A stretch of 64,000 bases of DNA from Lithodes maja (Eukaryota > Arthropoda > Malacostraca > Decapoda > Lithodidae). Where the stretch lies: contig JBAKBP010007393.1 of assembly GCA_037953745.1 (NCBI GenBank), forward strand, positions 35,001 through 99,000. The letters are read 5' to 3'. This document shows positions 34,222 to 43,747 of this stretch, one piece after another. A program made the translations under genes and the position numbers. Under the pieces are notes generated by a model. The model did no database searches, was not told the DNA's origin, and saw only the letters and a program-made list of their open reading frames with translations. The first letter of the stretch is position 1. The number at the start of each line of letters is the position of its first letter.

Positions 34222-37200
34222 CTATCCTGGATCATCAACCCTTGATAGACAATCTGCTATCACGTTCTCACTCCCGGCAATATGCTGAATGTTGAGATTA
34301 TACTCTTGGAGCATTAGGGACCACCTGGTCAACCGCATATTCCGATTGTGAAACTGATTTAGGAATTTCAAGGGATGATGGTCCGTATAAATCGTCACTA
34401 CCGGGCCGTAGGCTGGAACATAAACTTCGAAATGTTTGAGCGACAAAACGATAGCAAGAAGCTCCTTCTCTATAGTCGAGTAATTCCTTTGTGCCGAATT
34501 AAACTTGCGAGAAAAGAAGCTCACTGGGTGTTCCAAGCCCTCGGAATCAGTCTGCAGTAACACTGCCCCGGCACCCACACCGCTGGCATCAGTCGCCAGC
34601 TGAAAACTCCTGGAAAAGTCTGGGGCTCTCAAAATCGGATGTGTACACAGCAGGTGCTTGACTAGGTCGAAAGCCCTCTGACACTCCGCAGCCCAACAGA
34701 ACTTCACTGACTTCGACAGTAGATCAGTTAACGGTGCTAAGACAGTAGAGTATCCCCGGATGAAGCGCCTATAATAGCCTATCATACCTAGGAACCGCAT
34801 GACCTGGCGCTTAGTGGTGGGCCTGGGAAACATATTGATAGCCTGTATCTTGCTCAGGGGGGGGCACACCCGGCCTAACCCGACCACGAAGCCAAGATAC
34901 TGCACAGTAGCCTTTATAAACTCGCACTTCCTCAGGTTCACCACCAGCCCAGCATCGTGCAACTTCCCAAACAGGGTCTCTAAGTGCCTTAGGTGATTTT
35001 CAAAATTGTCATCATACACTATCACGTCATCAAGGTAGACCGTGCAGTTAGGGATTTCGTCACAAATATCGTTCATCAGGTTCTGAAACGTGGCAGGTGC
35101 GTTCTTAAGCCCATAAGGCATTACGTTACATTGGTAGGTCTTGCCATCTACCACAAAACCACAAACTTGCTTAGCTCGGTCCGACAGGGGTACTTGCCAG
35201 TAGCCTTTTACAAGATCAATTTTAGTAAGGTACTTTGCATTCCCTATCTTGTCCACGCTGTCGTCAACTCGAGGCAAAGGGTAAGGGTTGGTAGTGGTCA
35301 AGCCATTTAGCCTACGAAAATCTATGCAGAACCGCACCTTGCCGTCAGGTTTTGGCTGCAACGTGACGGGTGATGTCCACTTCACATAACCTTCAGTGAT
35401 CATCCCTCTCTCAACCATGTACTTTAACTCCTCCCGTAAAGCTGGCAACTTTACCGGGGGCACACGGTAGGGCACTGACTTGAAGGGCACATTATCACCG
35501 ACGTCCACGTCGTGCGTTACCTGAGTAGTGAGACCTGGGTGTTCGGCGAAAACAGAGGGGTATGACCTGAACAGGCCTAGGACAGCAGCACCCTGGTGCT
35601 CAGGCAGGTGACTTACAGCTTGCCTAGCCTCTTGTTCAGTATTCCCCGCCCACTGTTCCGCGGAAATGACACAGTCCCAGCTATCCTCCTCAGCAGCATG
35701 ACTGTCCCCACCTCCTTCTCCACCCTGGCCGCTGCAGGCCAGCACAGGGACAGTGAGAGGCTCTGAGGGGCGTCTCACATACTCTTTCATGAGGTTAACA
35801 TGACATAACTGATGTTTTTTTCTACGGTCAGGTGTTGCAACGAGATAATCAAGGTCGGACAGTTTCTTAGCCACCACATACGGCCCAATAAACTTGGCAG
35901 AAAGGGGGTGTCCAGGCAAAGGTAAAAGCAACATTACCTCCTGACCCACCGAAAACTCCCGAAGCTTCACCTTGGCGTCATACTGGTGCTTCATGACCGC
36001 CTGTGCATTAACCAAGTTATTACCTGCCGCTGCCATGCAACCTATAAGTCTCTCCCGGCTCTCAAGGATATATTTAAGTACAGACCCCGGCTTCTCTTCG
36101 CCCTCCCAGATCTCTCTCACCATACTTAAAGGTCCTCTCACATTATGGCCAAAGACTAGTTGATTTGGACTGAACCCCAGGCTCTCTCCTGGGACTTCAC
36201 GTGCAGCGAACAGAACATACGGCAGACCCAAATCCCAATCAGTGTCATGTTCTGCACAGTAACAGCGTAGCATACTCTTCAGGGTCGAGTGCCACCGCTC
36301 CAAGACTCCCTGACTCTCGGGATGGTAGGCTGACGACACTACAGAACATATACCGTGCAACTGAAGGGTTTGCTTGAACAATTTGGATGTAAAATTGCTC
36401 CCCTGGTCTGACTGCACCTCACGTGGAAATCCATAACGGGAACAGAACAATAATAAGTTTTTAACAACTGCCTTTGCCGAGCTGTTTCTCATGGGGTATG
36501 CGTCCGGGTATCTCGTAGCCACATCCATGATTGTCAACAGGAATTTATTGCCACTACTAGTAGGCGGGAAAGGGCCAACCAAATCTACTACAACTTTGCT
36601 GAACGGAGGCCCGGTGACAGGTATGGGAAACAAAGGTGCCTTCGGGATGGTCTGGTTAGGCTTCCCCGTTGTCTGGCAGGTCGCACACCCAGCCACCCAT
36701 GCACAGACATCAGCCTTGACCCCAGGCCACCAGAAAAACCTGCCCAATGCCGCCAATGTTTTGGTTACCCCCAAATGACCCGCCACCGGCACATCATGCG
36801 CCAGACACAATAAGGACTCTCTATACTTATTTGGAACAACCACCTGGTCTACTACCCTCGCACCGCCCTCCCACTTCGATTTGGGGTCTAGAAATCTGCG
36901 GTACAATATCCTGTTGAGCCTAAAGAAATCTCCCGGCTTCGCATCCCCATCTTCCTCCAACTCTATGGCACCATTGCTATAACGAGCTAGGCTAGCGTCT
37001 TGCAGCTGCTGCTCACTAATGTCCCTGGGCGTCAATGCATCAAGATGGTTTTGTAATAAGACATTACCCCGGCTAGTAGGCTCTACTGCCTTAGTGGCTC
37101 TCGCTACAGCTCTTGCCTCACGCGAAGTCTTACCCAACTCTGCCTTGTTACACACCATATCTGGGCCAGAGTCAACTCCCGTGTTTATTATAGGTCCAAG

Positions 37201-38889
37201 TACCGAATCACCGAGAAGTGCAGCAGAATCAATGTCCCTTTTCCTGCCCTTAGCAACCTTCTCCTGATCCTTCCTCCACTGTCCCCGAGGTTGAGTGCTA
37301 GGCTGTGCAGGAGCCGCAGAGCGAGATCGGGTTACCACACAGGCCATCTCATCCTGTTGGCACCTCCCAACCCATTCCCGATTCTCACCATCCACGTCGG
37401 CCGCCCTCTCGGCAACGACTAAGGGTGGAGTCCCGGAAGTGGGCACCGCAAAGTCGTTGCCGAGAAGAAGGTCGACGCCCTCAACTGGCAAACACTCAAC
37501 GATCCCTACATCCAGCTCCCTGCACACCTCTCCCACTCTCAACTCCAACCTCACAAGTGGGTATGACCTCGTAGCATTTATACCCTGCACCACAACAACT
37601 CTGGCCGCATTTATCGGTTTCCCTGTGAAGTTCCTCAACAAAGTTTGCGAAGCCCCCGTATCCCTCAGCAAGTCAACCCTCCGTAGTTCACTCCCCCAGC
37701 TCACAAACCCGTGTCCCCGATGGTCACAGAAAGTGTCCCGGACAGGTGTCGAGCCTTCCGTACGCTTCTTTACCGCGTGTGCCTCAGCTGCTGACAACCT
37801 ACCCCGGGCAGTTGCTGCAGCCTTCAGAGACACACCGATACTGTGAACCAATGACACCGGCTTAGCGGGAGTGTTACTAGGGCACTCACGTGAATAATGG
37901 CCTAGCTTCTGACATTTGTAACATTTCACATCCCCAATGGGCTTCTTCCCTTGTGCGGGCGAAGAAGGGGCCTGACCTTTAGTAAACGGGAGAGGCTTGT
38001 GTTTGTAGGTGTTATTAGGTGCAATGCATTTAGTGTGGTTATGTGTGTCATAAGATGTGTTATTATCGAAAACTCTGGTGGGTGGGGTATAGCGCCCCTT
38101 CTGCCCTGACTCAGCCCTCTGAGCGGCACCGCAACCACGAATCAATGATAATCTGAGGTCTGCCATCTTGGCAGCCTCCTCTACTGTCTTGGGACATTTT
38201 TCCTTAATGTTCAGCGTTAGATCGGTTCCAGTGCATTTGTAAAACTGTTCCAGATAGAAAAGTTGCTTAATTTCCTCAGCCGACTCTGCGTGCTCGGACC
38301 GAAACCAGTTATTACCTGCATCTGTTAAGTCCCGTGCGTGCTCCATAAAACTGACGTCGCTCTTCTTATTCACGCCACGGAACTTCAATCTATAAGTTTC
38401 GGGTTGCAGTTCGTAGGCCCGGAGCACAGCCTCCTTCACCAGTCCATACACTACACTCTCGTCCAGTGACAGTGCATCGTAGGCTTTCAACCCCTTACCC
38501 ACTAGACGTGATGAAACTAATGCTGCCCATTTAACCTCCGGCCAGTCATACTCACGACACTTCTTTTCGAAACGAGCAAAAAACTCAGTCACTGCTGTCT
38601 CATCAAATGCGGGTACTAACTTAATTAAATGCGAAAGTGAGTCTGTAACCCGGTGCCCACCACCGAGATGACGCCCCGTGGTCTCTACTCTAGACTTCTC
38701 GACATCCATTTCAGCCTGGTACCTGGTTGCATCCTGATTGGCTTGGATTCTAGCAACCTCTATGCGTTCTATACTAGCCTGTTGTATCTGTATCCGAGTC
38801 TCCTGCAGCTTAAACTTAGCTAGTTCTAGCTGAAATAACATCTCAGGAGACAGGCCTGGGGGGGGAGAGCACAAAATTGGGGGATCCAC
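34222..38889 (-). CDS. gag-pol: gag-pol polyprotein of element A with integrase before RT
   Basis: The 1555-residue frame has no stops. Domains: coiled-coil-prone stretch (15-70); capsid region resembling the SCAN domain (FFARFEKKCREYDWP to LQPETYRLKFRG, about 103-171); CCHC zinc knuckle C323-C326-H331-C336; aspartic protease DTGAS at 410-414; integrase zinc site H698, H705, C735, C738; integrase core D769, D828, E864 (35 residues between the last two); GPY motif 1002-1004; RT with D1225 and YLDD 1285-1288; RNase H with D1434, E1474, D1502. RT and RNase H copy element RNA, integrase inserts it, protease matures the polyprotein. The IN-before-RT order is that of Gmr1-like elements. The real N-terminus probably comes from the upstream ORF through a frame change; the ATG at 38889 is simply the first Met in this frame. 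Minus-strand orientation; the plus-strand frames across it are shadows. Confidence 0.93.
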   Translation of the reverse strand: MDPPILCSPPPGLSPEMLFQLELAKFKLQETRIQIQQASIERIEVARIQANQDATRYQAEMDVEKSRVETTGRHLGGGHRVTDSLSHLIKLVPAFDETAVTEFFARFEKKCREYDWPEVKWAALVSSRLVGKGLKAYDALSLDESVVYGLVKEAVLRAYELQPETYRLKFRGVNKKSDVSFMEHARDLTDAGNNWFRSEHAESAEEIKQLFYLEQFYKCTGTDLTLNIKEKCPKTVEEAAKMADLRLSLIRGCGAAQRAESGQKGRYTPPTRVFDNNTSYDTHNHTKCIAPNNTYKHKPLPFTKGQAPSSPAQGKKPIGDVKCYKCQKLGHYSRECPSNTPAKPVSLVHSIGVSLKAAATARGRLSAAEAHAVKKRTEGSTPVRDTFCDHRGHGFVSWGSELRRVDLLRDTGASQTLLRNFTGKPINAARVVVVQGINATRSYPLVRLELRVGEVCRELDVGIVECLPVEGVDLLLGNDFAVPTSGTPPLVVAERAADVDGENREWVGRCQQDEMACVVTRSRSAAPAQPSTQPRGQWRKDQEKVAKGRKRDIDSAALLGDSVLGPIINTGVDSGPDMVCNKAELGKTSREARAVARATKAVEPTSRGNVLLQNHLDALTPRDISEQQLQDASLARYSNGAIELEEDGDAKPGDFFRLNRILYRRFLDPKSKWEGGARVVDQVVVPNKYRESLLCLAHDVPVAGHLGVTKTLAALGRFFWWPGVKADVCAWVAGCATCQTTGKPNQTIPKAPLFPIPVTGPPFSKVVVDLVGPFPPTSSGNKFLLTIMDVATRYPDAYPMRNSSAKAVVKNLLLFCSRYGFPREVQSDQGSNFTSKLFKQTLQLHGICSVVSSAYHPESQGVLERWHSTLKSMLRCYCAEHDTDWDLGLPYVLFAAREVPGESLGFSPNQLVFGHNVRGPLSMVREIWEGEEKPGSVLKYILESRERLIGCMAAAGNNLVNAQAVMKHQYDAKVKLREFSVGQEVMLLLPLPGHPLSAKFIGPYVVAKKLSDLDYLVATPDRRKKHQLCHVNLMKEYVRRPSEPLTVPVLACSGQGGEGGGDSHAAEEDSWDCVISAEQWAGNTEQEARQAVSHLPEHQGAAVLGLFRSYPSVFAEHPGLTTQVTHDVDVGDNVPFKSVPYRVPPVKLPALREELKYMVERGMITEGYVKWTSPVTLQPKPDGKVRFCIDFRRLNGLTTTNPYPLPRVDDSVDKIGNAKYLTKIDLVKGYWQVPLSDRAKQVCGFVVDGKTYQCNVMPYGLKNAPATFQNLMNDICDEIPNCTVYLDDVIVYDDNFENHLRHLETLFGKLHDAGLVVNLRKCEFIKATVQYLGFVVGLGRVCPPLSKIQAINMFPRPTTKRQVMRFLGMIGYYRRFIRGYSTVLAPLTDLLSKSVKFCWAAECQRAFDLVKHLLCTHPILRAPDFSRSFQLATDASGVGAGAVLLQTDSEGLEHPVSFFSRKFNSAQRNYSTIEKELLAIVLSLKHFEVYVPAYGPVVTIYTDHHPLKFLNQFHNRNMRLTRWSLMLQEYNLNIQHIAGSENVIADCLSRVDDPG

Positions 38890-39301
38890 ACCGAGACGTG
38901 TTTACGGGTAAGCCAGCTTGCCCTTGAGAACCCTCCTGCTGCATCGTGCTAAGACTCGCTGGCTGAGGGCCCAGCTCAGGGGTAGAGTGGAATGGAGGCT
39001 TGGAGGGAACCCCCCAAGACCCCACTCCACCCACCGCCCCATCGCCATCACCCAACAAACATGCCACCAAATTCTTCTTGGGCCAACTGTCAGGACAGTC
39101 CCGCCCCAAAACCGTGGCTAAACAGCGAAGACCGTAACAATCAATAGCCTGCAGGCGCTGTTCGGTCAAAGGTGTCTGCAAAAATGCCCGGGCATCCCTC
39201 TCTCCACTTATAACACTCCCCTCCCTAAACATCTGTTGTACTTGCTGGTTACTAGGCTGTACCGTGTTATCCTCCCCCGTAAATGATGAGTCATTAGACA
39301 T
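38843..39301 (-). CDS. gag: gag N-terminal ORF of element A
   Basis: It encodes 152 residues from the second Met (MSNDSSFTG), chosen because element B starts with MSNTSEHSD at the homologous place; an upstream Met at 39328 is possible. It contains ARAFLQTPLTEQRLQAIDCYGLRCLATVLG, matched in B by ARRFLEVPLTAARVLKLNKYGLKCVAGLQG, a SAP-like helix-turn pattern (tentative). The stop at 38843-38845 lies 47 bases past the first Met of the long ORF. The C8 run at 38858-38865 falls in the overlap, where a shift of +1 (or -2) would continue into the long ORF, whose protein sequence there matches B. The shift could be recoding, or one miscounted C. Confidence 0.7.
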   Translation of the reverse strand: MSNDSSFTGEDNTVQPSNQQVQQMFREGSVISGERDARAFLQTPLTEQRLQAIDCYGLRCLATVLGRDCPDSWPKKNLVACLLGDGDGAVGGVGSWGVPSKPPFHSTPELGPQPASLSTMQQEGSQGQAGLPVNTSRCGSPNFVLSPPRPVS

Positions 39302-39551
39302 AGTGCTGGTTATACAATTGCTGTTCATAAAAAAAAAAAAAGTGCTTATTACTAATTGCAGTCTCGACTCACAAAATGTTAAAGATGCTTGAATGACTCT
39401 ACTCTAGACACCCCCAACGAAACAATCTGCAAGTCCACCAATACAATAATGACACAATAAAAATTCCTCCAATATGCAAGAAAATTCTAGCCAGCTCTAC
39501 TAGGTAGCATAGAATAGTTCTCCAAAAAACATGTGATAGGATACTACTGAA

Positions 39552-39569
39552 TCTTGTGCAAGGTCGCCA
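39552..39569 (-). other. primer-binding site of element A
   Basis: On the minus strand TGGCGACCTTGCA starts four bases after the 5' LTR end. Element B has the same TGGCGACCTTGCA at 45648. It should pair with the 3' end of a tRNA; which tRNA I cannot assign. Confidence 0.7.
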
Positions 39570-39573
39570 TTTT

Positions 39574-41359
39574 TGTTACGGCTGGATCGGCAATACATAT
39601 TCGGGATTCTTGATCGTAGGACAGAAATGGCTTATGTGACAACGACACGCTCGATTCCAGTCCCAAATACTATATGCTCCAGACAACAAAAGCACCAACG
39701 CCCTACAGAGTTATCGTCTATGGTAACGAGGTACCTTAACTCGGCGAAAGTGTACAACAGGGGTGGGCTATGAGGCTAAACTCCCTCAGACATTTATAGG
39801 TTACGTTATTACTAAAGAAATGCAATACTCAAGAAACTACGTTAATATTAAGCCTCTAATAATGTAGAATAGAAGCAGGCTAAAGGTATGACAGTGAAAT
39901 GCTAAATGACAAATGTACACGCCTACTTGAAAGCGCGTGCACTAGAATAACTGTCCCCTACTAACATGCACTAGCATGTAGCATACAAGATGTTCATGAT
40001 CCAGTAGATACCTAATAATACACATGGAAGGAACATAAATAGTAGTCACTTATTGTAATAATGAATCTATACTTGGAATAACTAAAAGGTTGCAGGCAAC
40101 AGTACTGCGCCGGTAGCCTACTACCGCATAGGCTACTTCGCTTCTCTCACTCTGTCTCCCCTCTGAGTCCGTATGCGCCCTACGCAACGGAACTCTGGAC
40201 ACAGCAGCAAAACGACAGTGCAGTTAATTGATACATGAAAGTATTAATAGTGTTGTCTTGTGTGTGAGTAATGTGTATTGTAAAGTGTTACATACATAAA
40301 CTTAAAGAGAGCTGCAATGCATAGTAAAATAAAGATATCACCCACTCATCATCCCCATGTGTTCTAGCTAGCAGGCCAAGTCACAGGAACAACGAGTCCC
40401 AGCACCGAAAGCGAGAACCCAGGAAAAGACTGTAGAGAACACAAGGACAGATAAATTACGTTACTCTACTATACCGGCACTACGAGCGAGCTGTAGTCTC
40501 TGGTACTGCACTCGCTCCTGGCTCGGTAGGCAAATCAAGGCTAAGTCCTCGCCCCTCTACAGACAACTCCTGGGCATGGTCGGGCTCTTACACATGGCAC
40601 TAGTCTAGTCACAAATTGGATGATGAGCTGGGCATATAACTCGTGAACATGTAGAACGTTCACCAACTATCCTCATCAAGAAGATCGCTGTTCACATTAA
40701 CCCCTTAAATCTAATACATGTAAATATATGCTTGTCCTAAGAGTAATACGAGAGGTGAGTGCTGAAACTCCTTTAGGACCTCAAGGGAAGGGTATGCATT
40801 TAAATAGAGAGAAGAATGAAATGAGAGTAATGTCGTCAGAGAGAAAGAGTGCAACCGTGAGAAATTGGGAGAGAGGGCAAGGGATGTTAGAATCTCAAAG
40901 GTTCTAGGCAACCTTGATCATGGAACACACAGCGAGCCTCCATGCAATGTGCAGTACGACAACATGGGCAGCCAGGCAGCATATGCAGGCGGCAATGTAC
41001 TACCAACCCTGTCGCACCTAGCTATAAGCGCAGGGCTGCCAACCGGTCCATACGTCTGGCAACCATTGCTACCCTCTCGCTCTGAAGTCTAACTCACTCT
41101 CTCTCTCTGAATTCCTATTATCTCATCTATCAACTTCTCTATTGATACTACATATTAAATGGAAGGTCTCGACATGGCTTAAAACAAAACCCACCACTGG
41201 TTAGCAAATGACGAGACCTTTGCAGAGATACAAAGAACACAGTTATACGTTGTCACACTCAATATAAGCAGCCAACACGGTACACGGCCCCGCACCGTGT
41301 CGATACAGTGGAGTACCAAGGAGTACAATCAGGTTGCGTTGCTACGCACTGGGTGCGTC

Positions 41360-41362
<3 letters not shown>
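39574..41362 (-). repeat. LTR of element A (5' LTR in element orientation)
   Basis: Same 1789 bp as 32152-33940. It should hold the promoter that drives element transcription leftward. It ends at 41362 where the (TA)n flank resumes. Confidence 0.92.
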
Positions 41363-41396
<34 letters not shown>

Positions 41397-41832
41397 TCCT
41401 GTATATATTCACACACACACACACACATACATACACATAACATACATTTACTGAAAGAAAAAATACTGGAGGCCTATGTCAAAGTCCCACAAGCTACATA
41501 CGACCATTGAGGCAATACTCCATTCATTGTTATTGAACCTATCTGTGAATAAATGGTACTTTCCGGAAGGGGCAGGTCAAGGTCATATTTAATTAGGCGA
41601 CCGTGGTCAGGTATGTACAGTTGGCCACAAAAAACTATCCACTCATTGTGCTATATATGGAAGGAAGAATATCATGATTGACTTACACGACTAATTTGTA
41701 ACAAACCCGCTACTTGGTCATATGAATTAACTACAGTATAAGGAACTACACCCCTAATATTATCATACGTTTTTCCTTTCCACACATAAAGTAACTCAGT
41801 GGATACAATTGCATGTGTTCAACTGTATTTTC

Positions 41833-41868
<36 letters not shown>

Positions 41869-42052
41869 AAATTATGTACAATTCTATACTGGCGAGCCAG
41901 TAAAGTATTCATAATAATTAGTGACTTCAAAAAGCGCAGATCAGTAGAGTCAATGTTCATAAATAAACATAATAGTTTTAGTTAAAGCTAAGGAACGTAC
42001 TAGTTAGATTATATGATGAGGGTTAGTGTTGAAATATCTCCCTGTATCTGTT
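41363..42052. repeat. microsatellite cluster and unassigned sequence
   Basis: (TA)n at 41363-41394 and (CA)n at 41411-41425 are followed by unrecognised AT-rich text and (GA)n at 41835-41866. No gene is seen. Confidence 0.6.
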
Positions 42053-42190
42053 CTTCGCAAGGGAGCGAGCTGTCGCTTCAAACAGTCTGCTGCACCAAAT
42101 CACCACCCATAACGAGGGGCGTCGCGCTCCTCGGTGCTGCTAAAAAAGTGGCGAACACATCAAAAGTATCAAAAGTAAGTAAGTAAGTAT
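42053..42190 (+). mobile_element. 3'-terminal fragment of the LINE family seen at 19026
   Basis: GCAAGGGAGCGAGCTGTCGC to AACGAGGGGCGTCGCGCTCC matches the complement of 19026-19160 with few changes. It ends in AAGTAAGTAAGTAAGTA, a short tandem tail typical of non-LTR elements. Only the tail was inserted (strong 5' truncation). Confidence 0.8.
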
Positions 42191-43612
42191 AGGAGGGCGG
42201 GGGAAGGGTTTGGGGCAGAGGTTACTAAGCCTCTTAGAGGATGCCGACCTGACCGAACTTGACACCCAGACCTATTGTCATAAATATTTGTCTCCAATGT
42301 CAAACTTTGTGCATTTTATAATTATATGCTTCCTGTTTTGTTTTGTTTATGATTCATACAAATTTTAGGACGCTTTCAATTTTTCTATCTAGCATTGGCT
42401 TTATTTATTTCAATATTTTATTGTTTTTTTATTTTTTATTTTTTTCAAACGTTGTACTGTAGGGCGACAGCCATAGCGGGCATGGCTTTTACATATTGTC
42501 CAGTGTTTTTCTTTGTATATAATCTACATTGTTTTTTTTTTTATAAAATGGTGAATTTTTAAAGCCTTTATACATTATATGTACAGTACATGTTGAACAT
42601 CAGGGTTGATGTCTAGGTTACTACTCGCTACACAATGAGGTCATCAACCATTATGAATTATAATTCTCTACAGAAAATGGATATAGTATGGATTAAGTAA
42701 CGATCGTAAGTGTCAAACGTAATTATGGATGATATTGGTTAAGTGTGAAAGGGAACTGCTTAGTGGGGGCCTGTATAGACTCTCTGGATATTTCCGTGTT
42801 CATGTTCATACAAGCCGTCTTTATTATTAATTAAAATGTAAAACTTGCAAACTAAACAAACCAAAATTGGGACAAGGACAATATAAAGTCAAATTAAATT
42901 ATCAAAATCGCTATGTGGAAACAACGCTTACTAAAATGAAAATTATTAAATAAAAGAACACAATCCACCACATAGGGTGTACATTACTACATGAGCAAGT
43001 TAATCTATTTCCCAAGCAAACTAATCGCACATATAACAACGCACTATCGTCACGTTAAAGGAAGTAGTCAAGTTTGGGAAGTCCGGGACGTTCTGGTAAA
43101 TTTTACTAAACTCTGCATGAATAAAGAAACTACATGTTAAATGTCAAAATATTATTTAAAATCAAATTTGCAACATGACAAGACATTAACAATAGTACAA
43201 AATACAAATATTGATAAGATATCTATACTATTACAAAATAATATATAAAATACAGTACAGCACTCACTAACGATAGTGCTATCGGGTAGGTATAGCATGC
43301 CTCAAGTGACTCCTATCAATAACTACCCTACAAATAACCTACATTTATAGCACAAATAAACTAAGAAAATCCCAAAAGCAAGCAATTGATACTATCGACA
43401 ATGAATACATATAATATAAAGACAAATAATTGCAAAATATGAAGTAACAACAGATTTAAACAAAGAGTACTCTTTTAACAAGAACAATCAATTTAAAAAA
43501 TCATCAATATTAATATTAATAATAGAAAAAGAAAATGAAAAAGATAAACAATAAATACAGACAAAAAACAATAAATACAGACAAAAAGTAAGCAGAGGTT
43601 ATACAAGAAACT
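42191..43612. other. AT-rich sequence, partly the 3' flank of the old PLE
   Basis: No genes are recognised. The part next to 43612 lies directly after the stop codon of the Naiad-type PLE on the minus strand and is probably its 3' untranslated region; a 19-base phrase ACAATAAATACAGACAAAA is repeated near 43550-43585. The PLE 3' end is not located. Confidence 0.4.
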
Positions 43613-43747
43613 TCAAGTTAAAAATGCTTGCTTAAAATTATTGATGTCAAATTTTAGAATACAGTCACAATAATTGACCCTAAAAAGATTAAATTTATGG
43701 AACAATTTACTTGCCTCAAAACCTCTGTCTACTAAGAGTCTGTATAG
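43613..43747 (-). pseudogene. C-terminal end of the interrupted Naiad-type PLE
   Basis: Minus-strand codons read YRLLVDRGFEASKLFHKF and onward to a TGA stop at 43613-43615. They continue, in frame, the text that breaks off at 55302 on the other side of element B: removing element B and one copy of its 4-bp duplication ATAG restores a continuous reading. The L..RGF..S.L...F pattern is what PLE reverse transcriptases have at their end. Confidence 0.8.

Larger units (their letters stand above)
32152..41362 (-). mobile_element. Gmr1-like Ty3/gypsy retrotransposon, element A, nearly intact
   Basis: The 9211-bp element lies between two 1789-bp LTRs that look identical line by line. On the minus strand: 5' LTR 39574-41362, primer-binding site, gag start ORF, a 1555-codon gag-protease-integrase-RT-RNase H ORF, polypurine tract, 3' LTR 32152-33940. 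Integrase precedes RT, the Copia-like order that defines Gmr1-like elements within Ty3/gypsy. Both flanks are (TA)n, so the 4-bp duplication cannot be read exactly. Identical LTRs and open frames indicate a very recent insertion. Confidence 0.92.

Noticed and set aside
41430..43612. Host gene exons
   Set aside because: No splice-flanked open frame with a recognisable domain was found; the A-rich text looks like repeat and PLE 3' sequence.
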